Shown: positions 24,181-56,948 of the stretch, piece after piece | Numbering within the stretch: the first letter of the stretch is position 1 | How the letters are laid out: each line of letters starts with the position of its first letter | Assembly (NCBI GenBank): GCA_963693285.1 | Contig: OY848929.1 | Coordinates: forward strand, 4,528,501-4,592,500 | Source of the DNA: Xestospongia muta | Taxonomy: Eukaryota > Porifera > Demospongiae > Haplosclerida > Petrosiidae | Direction: 5' to 3' | DNA length: 64,000 nt | Program-made: the position numbers and the translations under genes | The notes under the pieces: model-generated | Databases searched by the model: none | What the model saw: the letters and a program-made list of their open reading frames with translations, nothing else | What the model was told of the DNA's origin: nothing

Positions 24181-25355
24181 AATCAACTTACAGTAATCAT
24201 CAGTTAATGTACATCAGATCATAAATCTACTGGAATGACAAAAGGGTCAGTAGTATCATATATATAGCACAGTAGAAGTGTTATGATACAGCCATCATCA
24301 TTCCCAGCACTCAACTAGAACAACTACAGAATAAAAATAATCAATTTCAATTAAATATATATAATTAAATTAAAGGAAATACTTTAGTACAAGATTGTTA
24401 AATTAATGATAGATCAAACTTACAGTCTAACTTATCAGACACCATTATGTGCACCTATACAGTAGATCGAAGTCCACCTATAAAATATTAAAATACATGT
24501 TTAGTACAGGACTGTTCATATTATTATAACTTACAATAGTCATCACTTAATGTAGATCACTACCAGTGACCATTAAATCTGTCCATCCTATTATATGACA
24601 AAGTTCATTCAGTAAACAACTCTACTTTTTAATAAGTCAACTCACAAGTAAGATATTAACAATGTCATTGGATCATCTCTAGTTATTATAAATAGACCTA
24701 CTAAATGTAACAGAATTTGTTTTGTTCTAAAATTATAGTTACTATACAACTCACAACCATTAGAACATTATATCATTATACTACAGAACAAGAAGTAGTT
24801 AGTAAGAAATAATAGATATGACTTACACATATAGTATATCATAGGACCACACTAGAACTAGATCATCACAAGTTGGTGTAGAACAAGTTACTATAATATT
24901 ATAAGAGAACAAACATTCATTTATCAAGTCTTTCTATTAACTTACTAGAAGCAGAACACTCATCTCCAGTAAATCAATCATTCAACTGGCCAATTTTAAA
25001 GTAATCCTAAAAAGGTATCTATGTATAGACTGCTAGACCACTCTGTCATGGAAACCATCCAAATTAGTTAGAAGAGACTAACAAAAACAAATCATTAAAT
25101 GAGCCTCCTATAAATAAACATAAATTATTGTGCATTATACAAAATTCATTTCGCATGGAGTACTTTGTGTAATATCTTATCTGTAATAAAATTATTTGCT
25201 TTGCTATACAGAAAATCATAAAATGAAGTAGGTCCATCAAATACTCCCAACAAAAAAAAGTATTTCAATGTTTCATAAATTATATTAAATATTTTTAGAT
25301 AAATTTGCAATATCAAATTATTTTCATATGTTGAGTAGATTGTTATTCTTGCTAA
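24181..25355. other. duplicon spacer C (no complete gene)
   Basis: Close match to spacer B: a satellite-like unit at about 24,185-24,230 and another at 24,530-24,645, the AGCACAGTAGAAGTG block, and a decayed remnant of the unrecognised terminal exon at 25,130-25,250. No gene seen. Confidence 0.6.
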
Positions 25356-31063
<5,708 letters not shown>

Positions 31064-31296
31064 GTTTACAGCCACACCCTCACATGATGCAATAATAAAA
31101 GTAACGAACTCAATTGATTATTAGAAGTTAACAGAAATCTAACAAAAACTGTTAGATATAACTATAAAAGATAATTCTTTATTTTGGTTAGAACTTCAAA
31201 ATTAAACTTCATAATATCAGGAAAATTATAACAGAAATAAAAAAAGTAAATGCATGTATATAAAAATAATTGCACCGAGAGAAATAAGAGAGAGAG

Positions 31297-32167
31297 TTAA
31301 ATGGAAACTTCCTGAAACTCAAGTTTTGATAATTGTTCTCTTTCTCTTACTAAACAAGCAAAAAAGAAAAAAAATTTTAAAATGTTAGTTTTCTTCACCT
31401 CACCTTTCAAGTATTCCTGCAATTTGACATCTTCACTTTCAATTGATTTAAGATAGGAGTGTTACCCTAAACAAGAGGAAACTCAATCAATTATTAACAA
31501 AAGACATCCTTCACATTCCTTCTCACTCACCTGATAGTCAGTTCTCATAAGAGTAGCACCAGCTTCGACCAATATCTCACATATTCCTCGGTAACCATAC
31601 CAAGCTGCTTTATGAAGTGCAGTTTGAGCTCTAAAACAATGGAAACAATATACAAATAAGTGTTAAGATAGACATACTTTGTCTTCATCTTGCAAGTCAA
31701 GAGCATCTTTAGGAACTAGACAAGTAAAGGAAAGTCACTATTAATTAGATTATTATTTTGTATGCATACAGAGTAGCTACTGTTATGGGTCAAGTTTACT
31801 CCACAACAAACACCCTATAAAGGGGACATCTATGACCTCTCTATAGATAACATTATCAATATGCACAATATACTATAGAGTCTGGGCACATTGCTATCTC
31901 TGTATAGAGGACAATTACTAGGCTGGAAGGATGGTTACAGTAAAAAGGTTTCTAAGTAACTTAATAGTCTTTCTCATCTCACTATTGTCCACAAGATATT
32001 GAACTACATCTTTTCTCCCGAGTCGTGCAGCATGATGCAGAGGTGTTAGTCCATTCTGATCTACATTAGCTAATCTTGCACCATTTCTGTGGGCCTCCAT
32101 GATCTTAAATTAGCACAATTCATCAACATTATAGCCTTTAGAAAGACAGGCAAGGATAAAGTATATA

Positions 32168-32216
<49 letters not shown>

Positions 32217-32652
32217 TTCGTTACCTCCACTTTTGGGATTGATGAAAACCAGAATAGGTTTGTTGTGACTAGAAGCTAATGGCTTGACATAATAAAGAAT
32301 CCATACATTGCACAACAATCTTACTTAAGTATATAATATAGAGACAATATTGGAAATAGAACAACTATATATGTGTGGTTAGACTTACAGCAAAATACAT
32401 GACAGTATTTCATTAACACTTGTATACTATCATAGAAATAGAACAACTTATATTTAATATAATCATTTGTGTTTAGCAATATTACAGTGAAATCTTACTG
32501 GTTCAATTTGAGGTAGTTTAATAATCCATGATGGAGGAATAATGACATTACAAAGAGGACCCATATGACAATGTTCATCTCTAAGTTTTTCACTAAAACA
32601 ACCTAAATGATAAGCATCACCACACCAAGAGCAACTAAAGCCTTCAAAAGTC

Positions 32653-32684
<32 letters not shown>

Positions 32685-32701
32685 TGTGTGTGTGTGTGTG
32701 C

Positions 32702-32737
<36 letters not shown>

Positions 32738-33220
32738 AACTTCATAAGCTAATGAAGTATCATCTATTCACTCTTCCAGAAAAATTCTTCCAGTTCCCAA
32801 AACCTCCACTGCAGCTGGTACATTTACCTCCCATTTTTCTCCTCTTGAGAAAATGATGGACAACATTTGTCTAAAGGAATGTCATGATAACTTGTAAGTG
32901 GAAATTCCAAACAAAAGCTACCATATTGGCAAGTGTGTGTGTACAGGAAATGACAAAGAGGAAGTAGAACTAACTGATATATAATTGCATGTGTTCTTTA
33001 TCTATTAATTGGAACTAACTTATCATGTGGCAGGAAAAAAACACACTACACTATTTACATATTATGTATATATATGTATATATATATTATGTGTATCTTA
33101 AAACACACACACTGTACATAAACAACACTGATATAATGGAGTCTCTATTATCAAAATACACTAATATAGGCTACTCAAAGTACTGTCTCTAATTACAGAA
33201 GTGTCCAATATCATACAACA
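31297..33220 (-). pseudogene. rearranged diacylglycerol kinase fragment C
   Basis: Read in the minus direction this fragment has copies of DGK exon 5 (second C1 domain start), exon 6 (C1 end, SCSWCGDAYHLGCF region), the first part of exon 8 ([17 protein letters not shown]), a piece of exon 9 (NCANLR), then exons 26, 27, 28, 29 and 30. Exon 7 (basic region), most of the catalytic domain and the accessory domain are missing. Exon 9 sequence is joined directly to exon 26 sequence (gctaatttaag/atcatgg) out of frame, and exon 29 lacks one base (AGATAGGAG versus AGATAAGGAG). It is therefore broken in at least two ways. Unlike fragments A and B it keeps separate exons 26-28, matching the intact gene. 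It contains a GA run at 32,167-32,211. Confidence 0.8.
32651..32735. repeat. GT/GA compound microsatellite (DGK intron 5 copy)
   Basis: A run of GT with one CG interruption followed by GA. It lies where the intact DGK gene has a shorter GT/GA run (46,617-46,671), next to the acceptor of the second C1 exon. The tract was carried along by the duplication and is longer here. Confidence 0.85.
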
Positions 33221-34078
33221 CATTCTTAACTACTTAGAGGACAATTTTGGAATGAGGATCAGATAATCCTTACCCATTCATACAAACAGAACTAATGTCA
33301 GATTGATAGTTAGTAGGATCTCCTCTGTCTCTAACAGGTCCAAAAATAGGTGGAGTTCTGTTGACATTAATGGATGTGGATCTTATAGCATGACTCTCAC
33401 ATTCACTACATAAAATTTAAGAATTATTCAAATAACTCCAATATTTATCTTACCATTATCAATGACCTACATATTTTTATCCATCCACTTCATCAGGTAT
33501 GTCCACACTAACACAGCTCCACCATTTAATAAGCTAACCTATCACTGGTGGTAATGACATTCCATTAAAGTAGGTCAGAATCATTAGATGTTGCTCCTAT
33601 ATCAACACTGACTTCTCTTACTCCAGATCTAGAATCACTAAATATTTTATTCATTTAACATGGAGTACTTTGTGTAAAATATCATCAGTAGTAAAGTTAT
33701 TTGCTTTGCTATATAGAGCATCATAAAATGGAGGAGGTCCATCAAATACTGCACACAAACCTGAACCATCTGTAATAATCCTAAAAGATGTATTAATATG
33801 TGTCTATGTAATCAATGACCAAGAAGGAATGACACATTAGAAACAATACCATAATATCAACACCTATTTTATATATCTACATATTATATGTGTACATGTA
33901 TCCACATAACCTGTGTGTCTCTAAGTAATCACAGGATGTGCATATTATTATTACTATCTCTTTTAAAAATAATAGCAAACAGAAAATATTTTAACGTTTC
34001 ATAATAATATTAAATTTTTTAAGATAATTGCAATATCAAATTATTTTCATGTGCTGAATAGACTGTTATTCTTCCTAA
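33221..34078 (-). pseudogene. spacer D with exon fragments of the unrecognised membrane-protein gene
   Basis: Minus-strand exon-like pieces related to those at 8,420-9,430. They are the terminal exon with PPPFYDALYSK (33,660-33,785), GVREVRV-like sequence and the hydrophobic FNGMSLPPVIG segment (33,535-33,640), AVLVWTYLMKWMDKNM (33,470-33,520), and an exon with SHAIRSTSINVNRTPPIFG and GDPTNYQSDISSVCMNG ending in a GTAAGG donor (33,265-33,395). As in the left spacer, the terminal exon lies upstream of the membrane segment, so the order is not that of a functional gene. I cannot name the family. Confidence 0.45.
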
Positions 34079-39712
<5,634 letters not shown>

Positions 39713-39946
39713 GTTTACAGCCACACCCTCACATGATGCAATAATAAAAGTAACGAACTCAATTGATTATTAGAAGTTAACAGAAATCTAACAAAAACTG
39801 TTAGATATAATTATAAATGGTAATTCTTTATTTTGGTTAGAACTTCAAAATTAAACTTCATAATATCAGGAAAATTATAACAGAAATAAAAAAAAGTAAA
39901 TGCATGTATATAAAAATAATTGCACTGAGAGAAATAAGAAAGAGAG

Positions 39947-49081
<9,135 letters not shown>

Positions 49082-49927
49082 GAAATTGATTAGCAGGTGA
49101 ATCCTACAGTGAAAGAGAGGGTCACTCAAGATAAGGTTTCTGTCTACAAGCTTATGACTAATTTGGCACACCTACATATGGTCATATTTATATATTTGTT
49201 TAGGCAAATGTTTATGCAGTCATATTGGTAGAAAATAAAGCAGGCTATTATCGTGTTTTTTTTAACATACTACAAGGTGTTAAAAGTAACATTGAAAGTT
49301 ATCAGTACTTTCATTATGACTTTAAAATCATACAACACCAAACAGCAATTAATATTTAAAATATAACACAATAGATATTTTATAATAATTACAGCCATTA
49401 TCTAATTTGTGTAAGTGTGTCATTCACTTCCTAGGAAGAAAGTCAGAAAGCAATCACTTGACTAGACTATCACTAACTTTACAAACATATCAACTAAATA
49501 ATTGCAATAATGTGTAACTAATGGCAAAGTTCGTTACTTAAAGAGTTGCCTTTTTCAAAATATTAAGATAGCAAAGTTTAGTACCGATGATCAATAAATT
49601 ACACAACATAAAATTCTCACCTCGCTACTCTCTCTTTCTCACCTACATATGTCTAAATTCTACATGAAGACAATGCATCTATATCTTATAAACGTACCAA
49701 TTAGTTAGATACTTCAACAGGAGTCTCAGCTACCATCGAACAAAAGATAACTGTACACAGGTCTCTCAAAATCTAATTTACACACCCCGTACAGGAAGTA
49801 TTAGCAATTTGACAAATTAATCATTAAAGACAAAACAAAATTAATTTTGTATCACGTGATCTATTTTGTTTGATACGCCCTCCGGGGGATAGACAATCAT
49901 AATTACAGTGAGATGAGAAATGAGATT
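49082..49927. promoter_or_regulatory. DGK upstream region and 5'UTR
   Basis: Between the DGK start and the 3' end of the glycosyltransferase gene. On the minus strand, TTCACTGTAG/GATTCACC at about 49,103 is a good acceptor just before the DGK ATG, so at least one 5'UTR exon lies higher up. A palindromic E-box context (ATCACGTGAT) at about 49,852 and a GC-rich patch (CGCCCTCCGGGGGA) at about 49,877 are plausible core-promoter elements. The stretch 49,200-49,830 is AT-rich with nothing else recognised. Confidence 0.4.
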
Positions 49928-51527
49928 CTAACAAAAGATCTTTTGCAATCCTTTCATAACTGGCTGTACATATTTTTCCATAACAGAATCATAGATATGT
50001 TCAACATTTGTAGCATAAGAGGGATCAGGTGTACGATAATGATGACTCAAGCCAATATCCACTGGTACTCGAAGTTCACGATACTTACCTTTCAAATAAC
50101 TTTGAACATTATGGACTTGTCCTGCCTCCACAAACTCTGTACGAACCATTAACTTTGGTGCATGATTATGTTGAGGATAAGCTGTACGATAAGTACGATT
50201 AAAGTAAATAGGCAATGTCATATTTGGACAGTGTTCCTTGGAATTGTTAAACCACTGACCTGCAGTGGACAGAACAGCTTCTTTGAAATGCCAATAACAG
50301 TTATAAAACTGAAGAGATGCATACTGATCTAAATCTACTGTTTTCTCTAGTTCCGATAGCATCCCATACCATGTGGAGTGATTGCAATGAGGAACTAAAA
50401 CTTCATCAATGTCATGTAATGCAAGGTACTTCACACGGAACATATTGCGATAGATGCAGTCATTGATTGTAGCACATTGTCCATGATCACGTATCTGATG
50501 ACTAGTCAAATTAATGTTCCAGTCGACAACTTCAAGTAGACCATCCTGAACGTAAGACTTCACATATGTGTAAAAGGTTTCTGAAACATTATGAAAATAG
50601 ACAGTGATTTTTGAAGCCCCAAGTGCCTTGTTAATCTCAATCCAGTTTGTTAATTGCTGAGGCTCTTTGAGCGAGTAAAGTGCTTTATGAAGACAAACAC
50701 CAAATGTACCAGGCTTTGGTGGATGATCGTAAAATACTTTTAATGATGCTGAAAGCGACTCTGAGCAATTACTTGATTTTGTTATCTGGACAAAGTCTGG
50801 TTGAAAAATTGGTAGTGATCCATTCGATTTGTAAAGGTAGTTTAAGTGGATTTCATATCTAGGATATGGTTTATAATTTCCACTTCTTCTCCAAGGAATC
50901 AATGGTAAGCACAGTGAAGACCAATTGACATAGTGTACATTAATGTACAAGGGTTGGCGATCCTGAGGATCATATTCAACAGAATCATTATGAAATAGAG
51001 AAACAATAATTCGAGGAGGAACTGTACGAGTGTCAAAGAATGCTGTACGTCTAGCCTAGAGGAGAATAAAATAAAATACTACAATAAAATATTAATTTCA
51101 TCAATTTTATAGATGTTTTGCATATCAAATATAATTAAAGCTAGAATGTAATTCTATTTCTGCATAATTATTAGTAAAAATAGAATTAATGATACTTTCA
51201 CATGGTTTAATCCTGCAACATGGACATGTCTATATATACCTGTGTCTCCTGATCAATCTTAGCCCACAGGTTCTCTATTGGAGCAGGATGTGCATCCCAA
51301 TTCCAGAACATAGGAGGCAGTTTGATTGGTGTCTGGGGCAGATCTTTTTCTTGTTGTAGTTGTTGCTGATCATATATGTAATCATACAGATCGCGAAGAA
51401 CTGGAGTATCTTTTCTAACTTTTTCTGCTATTTTAATACCATAAAATGCCATGATATAATGTGTAAATACAGTAATTGTAGCAGTCACAATGACAGTGGC
51501 TACAAATAATACTTTCGTTTCTACCAT
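49928..51527 (-). CDS. glycosyltransferase family 92 (DUF23) protein, type II membrane
   Basis: Two coding exons (51,240-51,527 and 49,928-51,055) joined by a GT-AG intron give 471 residues. The start codon at 51,527 (MVETKVLFVATV) precedes a single hydrophobic helix (residues about 4-27), as expected for a Golgi type II glycosyltransferase. The luminal part carries the GT92/DUF23 pattern: VCLHKALYSLKEPQQLTNWI, then ASKITVYFHN, GLLEVVDWNIN, the acidic core YLALHDIDEVLVPH (the DxD-like metal/nucleotide-sugar site), and TAYPQHNHAPKLMVR near the end. Family-92 members include beta-1,4-galactosyltransferases acting on N-glycan core fucose in nematodes; the acceptor here is unknown. Several NxS/T sites are present. 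It is divergently paired with DNAAF2. Confidence 0.85.
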
Positions 51528-51678
51528 GTCGACCCTGGATCTACAGCTTGTCAATTATGCAAACTTTCTCGATCGTATAACACCGTATAACATCATAAAC
51601 TAACCATGGTTCGGGATACCCTTGGAAACTAAACGAATATTCACCTCCTCTCTTTTTCTGGGAATTCTGCAGCAGATA
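51528..51678. promoter_or_regulatory. bidirectional promoter, GT92 / DNAAF2
   Basis: Only 151 bases separate the two divergent start codons, so the 5'UTRs and promoter of both genes must lie here. No TATA box is obvious. The stretch contains ATCGTATAACACCGTATAAC direct repeats near 51,572-51,592. Confidence 0.55.
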
Positions 51679-53206
51679 ATGGCAGAAAAAGAAGACTTCA
51701 AGCTCTCTAAAGAAGTATGAACTCTTTATTTGATTGCTGACTCTAATGTACATATATCATGTACATGTATTTCACATAATACATTAAACTCCCTATGTTG
51801 GGATGGGTTCGTTCTTACTTGTTGGTAGGAAGCAGATAGCCTGAGGGAAGCTTTTAAAAAGGATGAATTTCGTAAGTTGTTAGCAGAATATGCTGAAGAA
51901 ATTTCAGACCCTACAAACAAGAAGGTGAGTCAAAGACTACTCATTTTTGAAGTGACCGCCATTATCAATACTTATAGTTAACTGTTTTAATGTCTCTATT
52001 TGTTACAGCTATATGAAGAAGAAATAACAAAACTCGAAAAAGAAAGAGGAGTTGATGTTCAGTTTGTACATCCAATGGTATATAGATTATATAAAAATCT
52101 ATTACTTCAATATCTTATGCATTTAGCCTGGACATGTGTTGAAGACTTGTACTCTTCCTTCAAAGAAGAAACTATTTATTAACATTGCTATGTCTGACCT
52201 CATAGCACCTGCTAAGCCTCAGGAGAAGAAATTAAAAGACAACCACTCAGGTCAAATGTGGAGTATTCCTTACAGTTTAACTCCACCCAGAGATGACATT
52301 GATAAAGGTAATTGTTTGTGTGTGTACTAGTCTAAATTGTATTTACAGTCAAAAATAAAATTGTCATCATTGATGCTATATTTCACACGGAGACTTACAA
52401 AAAAGGACAGAAGGTAAGATATCTCTATTATCGTAACTGAGTAAGGATTAATGAATGAATGGATGCATAAATTAGCTGATAGATAGATGACCTAAATATT
52501 TTAACTCTATATCCATTTCTGAAATCATTTATCCATTTTATCTAATTATGCATCCATTTAGGAACCTTATTTCAATGATCTTCTTGAAGCAACCGCCTTG
52601 GATAGTATTGAAAATGATCTCAAGATAAAATTAGATCGCAAACACGTCAAAAGACTCAAGCAACCCTTCAAAGGTTTTCCTCATCCGTCTGTTATTAGAA
52701 ACCAAACAGATGATGTTAGCAAAAAATTTGTTTACACTTGTTGCATTAAATTTTTTTTGTCATATTTCAGCCAAAATCTCCAGAACCCGTTGGCCCCCTT
52801 CAAATTCCTTATCCACCTTTAAAAGAACAGCAGAACACAGAGAAAAAAAGGAAAAAATCACAAACTACCCCCAAATCAAAACAAGAGCCTAAGTAAGATA
52901 ATAACAAATGCATTTTATATTATGCACATTATATAGATACACAATAATACATCGTGGTGAGTTAGATATTCAAGATTACACTTGTGACCGGACAAGTAAA
53001 GCTATTAAAAGACCCAAAGATCTTGTTGTCACTATTGAATTACCTGGAGTAGTATGTTACATCAATCAAAATATTTACTTAATCTATATATTATCTACAA
53101 GGATACAGCTGCTAATTTGGAGGTGGATATATTTGAAAAGGCGGTTGTACTCAATCATACTCAACCACAATATCACTTGAAGGTTAGAACTATTGTCTTA
53201 ATTATA

Positions 53207-53239
<33 letters not shown>

Positions 53240-53693
53240 GCTGGCCTTACCATATCCTGTTGATGAAGACACCAGTCAAGCTAAGTTCAACAAATCTAAC
53301 CACACCCTTACACTTACTTTGCCAGTAGTTGGTCAGGTGACCACACCCACCACTAACGAACCTATGCTGACAAGTAGTGATTCGCCAGACATTAATGACT
53401 TTACTGAGCAAATCAATGATATCACTAGTGATAGTGATATCATTGCCACATCAACTGAAGATGCCTCTAAACCAACTGAGCAAGTAACAGAATGTGTGTT
53501 ACAGGATACAGTTAGGAGTGATATTAAATCTGATTGGTCAATTCAAGAACAGTGGAAATGTCCACCTTTTAGTTATCAACAAGAAGATGATGTTATTTCA
53601 TTTGTATTGCACATTGTGAGTGTGAAAGAGTCTACTGTAACAAAATTCTTTGATGATCATTCAGTAAGTTTATTGTTTTATGATGAAAACACA

Positions 53694-53749
<56 letters not shown>

Positions 53750-54396
53750 GTTTCATCTGACTTTTAAAGGAGGAGAGACTAGTCCATCAAGTTATTCATT
53801 CTATGTTGAATTCCCAATGAACTGCTTTTTAAATTCTGAACTCTGTGAAGTCAAATTATCAGAAACTAATATGGTCATAATACTTCAAAAGAAAATTGAA
53901 AACAAGAGAGAGAAAAATGACAATGCTATCTCTTTATTGTGGCAAACATTCAAAGTTGGAGTTAGTCCAAACAAAACTGAGGTAACGTTAATATGATTTA
54001 AATGTTATTTGACTAATTTGTGTGTGTCTCTCTACAGAGCAAGTTTTTTCTTACCGAGGACAATGTCATAAATGAAATTTTGAATTCAGAAGACGAGCAA
54101 TCAAAGGTAAATTTAAGTAACCTCTTTAATACTCTGTTATGTTTATATAGAAAGAAGTTACTGAGCCTGTTCAGTCACTTGATGTCATTATTCCTACACA
54201 AGATGAAGCTATAGTGACACTCCCACCTAGTGAGAAGGAAGAGGTGAAAGAGAATGGTCTGGAAGTAGTTGAAGAGAAGAAAATAAATCATGCCTTGGAA
54301 GACACTGGTCAAAAACAGGAGTCAACAGAAAGACAAGAGAGCACTTTTCAACATGATGTTAAATTATCGAATACATTAATTTTTGATCTCGATTGA
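51679..54396 (+). CDS. DNAAF2: Kintoun / DNAAF2-like PIH1-domain dynein assembly factor
   Basis: Cytoplasmic co-chaperone for pre-assembly of axonemal dynein arms, working with HSP90/HSP70. Thirteen exons, all GT-AG, close in frame at 628 residues (starts at 51,679, 51,829, 52,009, 52,127, 52,349, 52,562, 52,771, 52,937, 53,102, 53,241, 53,751, 54,038, 54,151). An N-terminal helical segment (EEISDPTNKKLYEEEITKLE) leads into a PIH1 N domain with PGHVLKTCTLPSKKKLFINI, MWSIPYSLTPPRDDIDK and IDAIFHTETYKKG. A lysine-rich linker follows, then the C-terminal PIH/CS-like part: YTIIHRGELDIQDYT, PKDLVVTIELPGV, LALPYPVDEDTSQAKFNK. The tail is acidic and less conserved, and the protein is shorter than human DNAAF2. 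CT microsatellites serve as the polypyrimidine tracts before exons 10 and 11. Presence fits an animal with motile flagellated cells. Confidence 0.92.
53209..53238 (+). repeat. CT microsatellite acting as polypyrimidine tract (DNAAF2 exon 10 acceptor)
   Basis: An uninterrupted CT run ending CTCTAG/CTGGCC. A second CT run at 53,700-53,742 precedes the exon 11 acceptor (CATTTAG/TTTCATCTG). Both runs lie at splice acceptors on the coding strand. Confidence 0.85.
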
Positions 54397-54632
54397 TAAC
54401 TTAAGTTAAAATGGCTACGTTGTTTAAGTGTTTCCAATTATCGCTTATAAAATCTGTGTTGTGTATACTCCACCAGAAAGAAAAGGCACTTCACTTTCCA
54501 CTAAAACACTTTAACATATCAAGTTCAACAGTTACTATATTAACTCTGATTCATATAGAATTTAAAAATTGGATAGAAGTTACTTTAGAAGCAAATATAT
54601 TTAAAGTTAAACTCCGTTCTTTAAATACTGGC
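54397..54632. other. convergent intergenic gap, DNAAF2 / TUB
   Basis: The 236 bases between the two convergent stop codons must hold both 3'UTRs and poly(A) signals. A plus-strand open frame of about 100 codons over 54,411-54,716 overlaps the last Tubby exon on the other strand and is not taken as a gene. Confidence 0.6.
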
Positions 54633-56866
54633 CTATTCACAGGCCCATTTAGAGTCAAAACTGCTCAAGGCGATACCGAATGCTTGTACAGCACACAATG
54701 GATATCTATAGTCTAATGTAAATATGTTATCGGCAATACGTCCAAATTGTAACACAATATAATCCTCTGTAAGAGAACATATTAACATGTCCACATACAA
54801 AAAAAACTTACCTTTTGATGGATGGACTAATTGAAAATTCTTTACAGATGCTTGTGTAACCCGGCCATGAAAATTTAATACATATGCTTGAGTATCTGAA
54901 ACAATTTAGAAATTGATGAGCAATGAGTTTTGTCTTAAACAAAGTATACGTACCTTCAGACCACACTGGTTGTTTGTTGTGTAATTTTAATAAATGTGTC
55001 ATCTCGTTATTCTTATAACGTTCTAATAGTGTCTCTGGTTCCTGTAATATTAATAATCAATTAAGGAATGCTACACTTGTAGAAAACAAGGAACCAGTTA
55101 CCATGGTTGGTCTAACTTGAAGTCTTTGCGCATCTTTGTTCATACCAGGAATGATCACATTCATTTTTCGAGGACCTTTAAATCCTAGTACATTAGTTTC
55201 CTATAGTACAGTATATGATAACATTCATATAATAGACCATAAACCACCTCACTTACATAAACAATGGCTGCTAATTCTTCCCTAAGTGTCTCTATACTGG
55301 GAGGTTTTTCTCCATTATCATATACTGTAAACCCAGTACCGACAAAATTAGATCTGTACATAATTACTTGTTATTTATTAGTACTGTACCCAGTAATGTT
55401 GTTACCTCAATTTAGCAACAAAATTTTCACCTCCTCTTGATAAATCAATAGGATCTATTGATATGATGTAATATGATGATCGTGATCGTTTTCTTCTACG
55501 TGATGCCAACAAAAATACCTAAAGAAATTGATAAATGTGGAGTTACCAAACCAACCAAAAATCATGTAGCGTATTTTGTATATATATTTCATACATTATC
55601 AATGCATACTTTACGACTGTTCTCTAGTTCTAAGTGAAGATAGTAGATTGGGTACATATGTTTGTCGAAACCATGTTTATCTCGAATGATACGACATTTC
55701 ACAACCTCATCTTGGGAAGGTGACCTAAACACATAGAAACAATTACCATGAATATGTCTAAATGTGTGTACATAGTTTACTTGAAGACAACTTCCGGTAA
55801 ATTTTCGATTTCGTCCTCATTTAATGTAATACCAAGTGGTAACTTCTAATGGAGAGAATGACTATCAGCAACAGCACCTTGACTTTTAGAGTTAGGATCT
55901 ATAGCTAAGTGACCACACCCACTTAGGGTGCTCCTGGGGACTCTTGCTAATAATGCTTTCTTTATTAGTTATTAAGCTTTAACTTACATTAATTGAAGCA
56001 TCTTCTGGTAATTGACTTGACACTGACGTTTGTGCCTCTGGCACAACAGATACTTCATGTAAAGGGGAAACACCAGGTGATTTTATTTCTACGTTCTCAT
56101 CATCATTATCATCTATTTAATAAAACCTCCAGTTAAAACAGTTACTCATCAACGTTGTAATTATACCAATGGAACTATCACTGTTGTAGCCAACAGCTGC
56201 ACTAAGTCCCATCGCAGAAAGTTTCTCAGATAACGGAACACTGGTCACTGTTTCCTCAGTTGCCTCCTGGTTATAGGTTTAATAATATTTAAAATATCAT
56301 ATATAATATCAAACTATCTTAAGTACTTACCTCTTGCATTTCTGTTGATGGTGACTCCACGGGAGAAGTAGCCGGCAGCAATAGTTCACCTTCTTGTGTC
56401 TCATCATTCGTGACAACACTGTCCACTTCTTCTTTGTCAATAGTATCTGAAATATACATCAAATAAATTATGGACATTATAATAATAATGTTAGTACCAT
56501 TAGAATTGATCTTATCAGTGTTACTAGTAGATGGTCTGGATCTACTACTACTGGTAGTTGGTCTACTACTAACTGGTCTTGATCCTATACCACTTGATTT
56601 AATCATTCCTAAAACAATACAACAATATACATAATTGTTAAGCTGTCCATTACCTGGGTGGAGTTGGAGTTGACGTGCTTTTCTTTTTTGATCCAAAAGG
56701 TGTCTCTAAATTCAAATAAAACTCTTTCTATTGAAAAACTTGCAGCTCCATCCGTTTTATTCACATTTAAAAGATTAACACGCTGACACAACCTATCCCT
56801 CAAACTTACTTGTCTCTCCAATTTCATTTGATGTTGAGCTAAGACTGGGTCGATTCCATGAGCCAT
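54633..56866 (-). CDS. TUB-like: Tubby / TULP family protein
   Basis: Phosphoinositide-binding adaptor that, in animals, links PtdIns(4,5)P2 membranes to IFT-A and delivers receptors to cilia. About 14 short exons. The N-terminus [19 protein letters not shown] is followed by a basic stretch ([14 protein letters not shown]) and a long serine- and acid-rich region. The Tubby domain starts around 55,850: [51 protein letters not shown] (the lysine/arginine cluster that contacts PtdIns(4,5)P2 in the family), [65 protein letters not shown], and the C-terminal signature [20 protein letters not shown] followed by ACE-stop at 54,633. The C-terminal hydrophobic helix that plugs the barrel is intact. 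Divergently paired with ADHFE1. Confidence 0.93.
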
Positions 56867-56948
56867 TCTCGATGTGGACCTAGAAACAGTTTAACAAAGG
56901 CGTGGCTTCAAGACTCCGCCTTAATAGTGGGCAGGGCTGGTTGCAAAG
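56867..56948. promoter_or_regulatory. bidirectional promoter, TUB / ADHFE1
   Basis: 82 bases between divergent start codons. It is GC-richer than its surroundings, with GGCGTGGC, GACTCCGCC and GGGCAGGG boxes of the Sp1/KLF type (motif reading only). No TATA box is visible. Confidence 0.55.

Noticed and set aside
54411..54716. A 101-codon plus-strand gene after DNAAF2
   Set aside because: It lies antisense to the last Tubby exon, whose reading (ending [14 protein letters not shown]) is far better supported.
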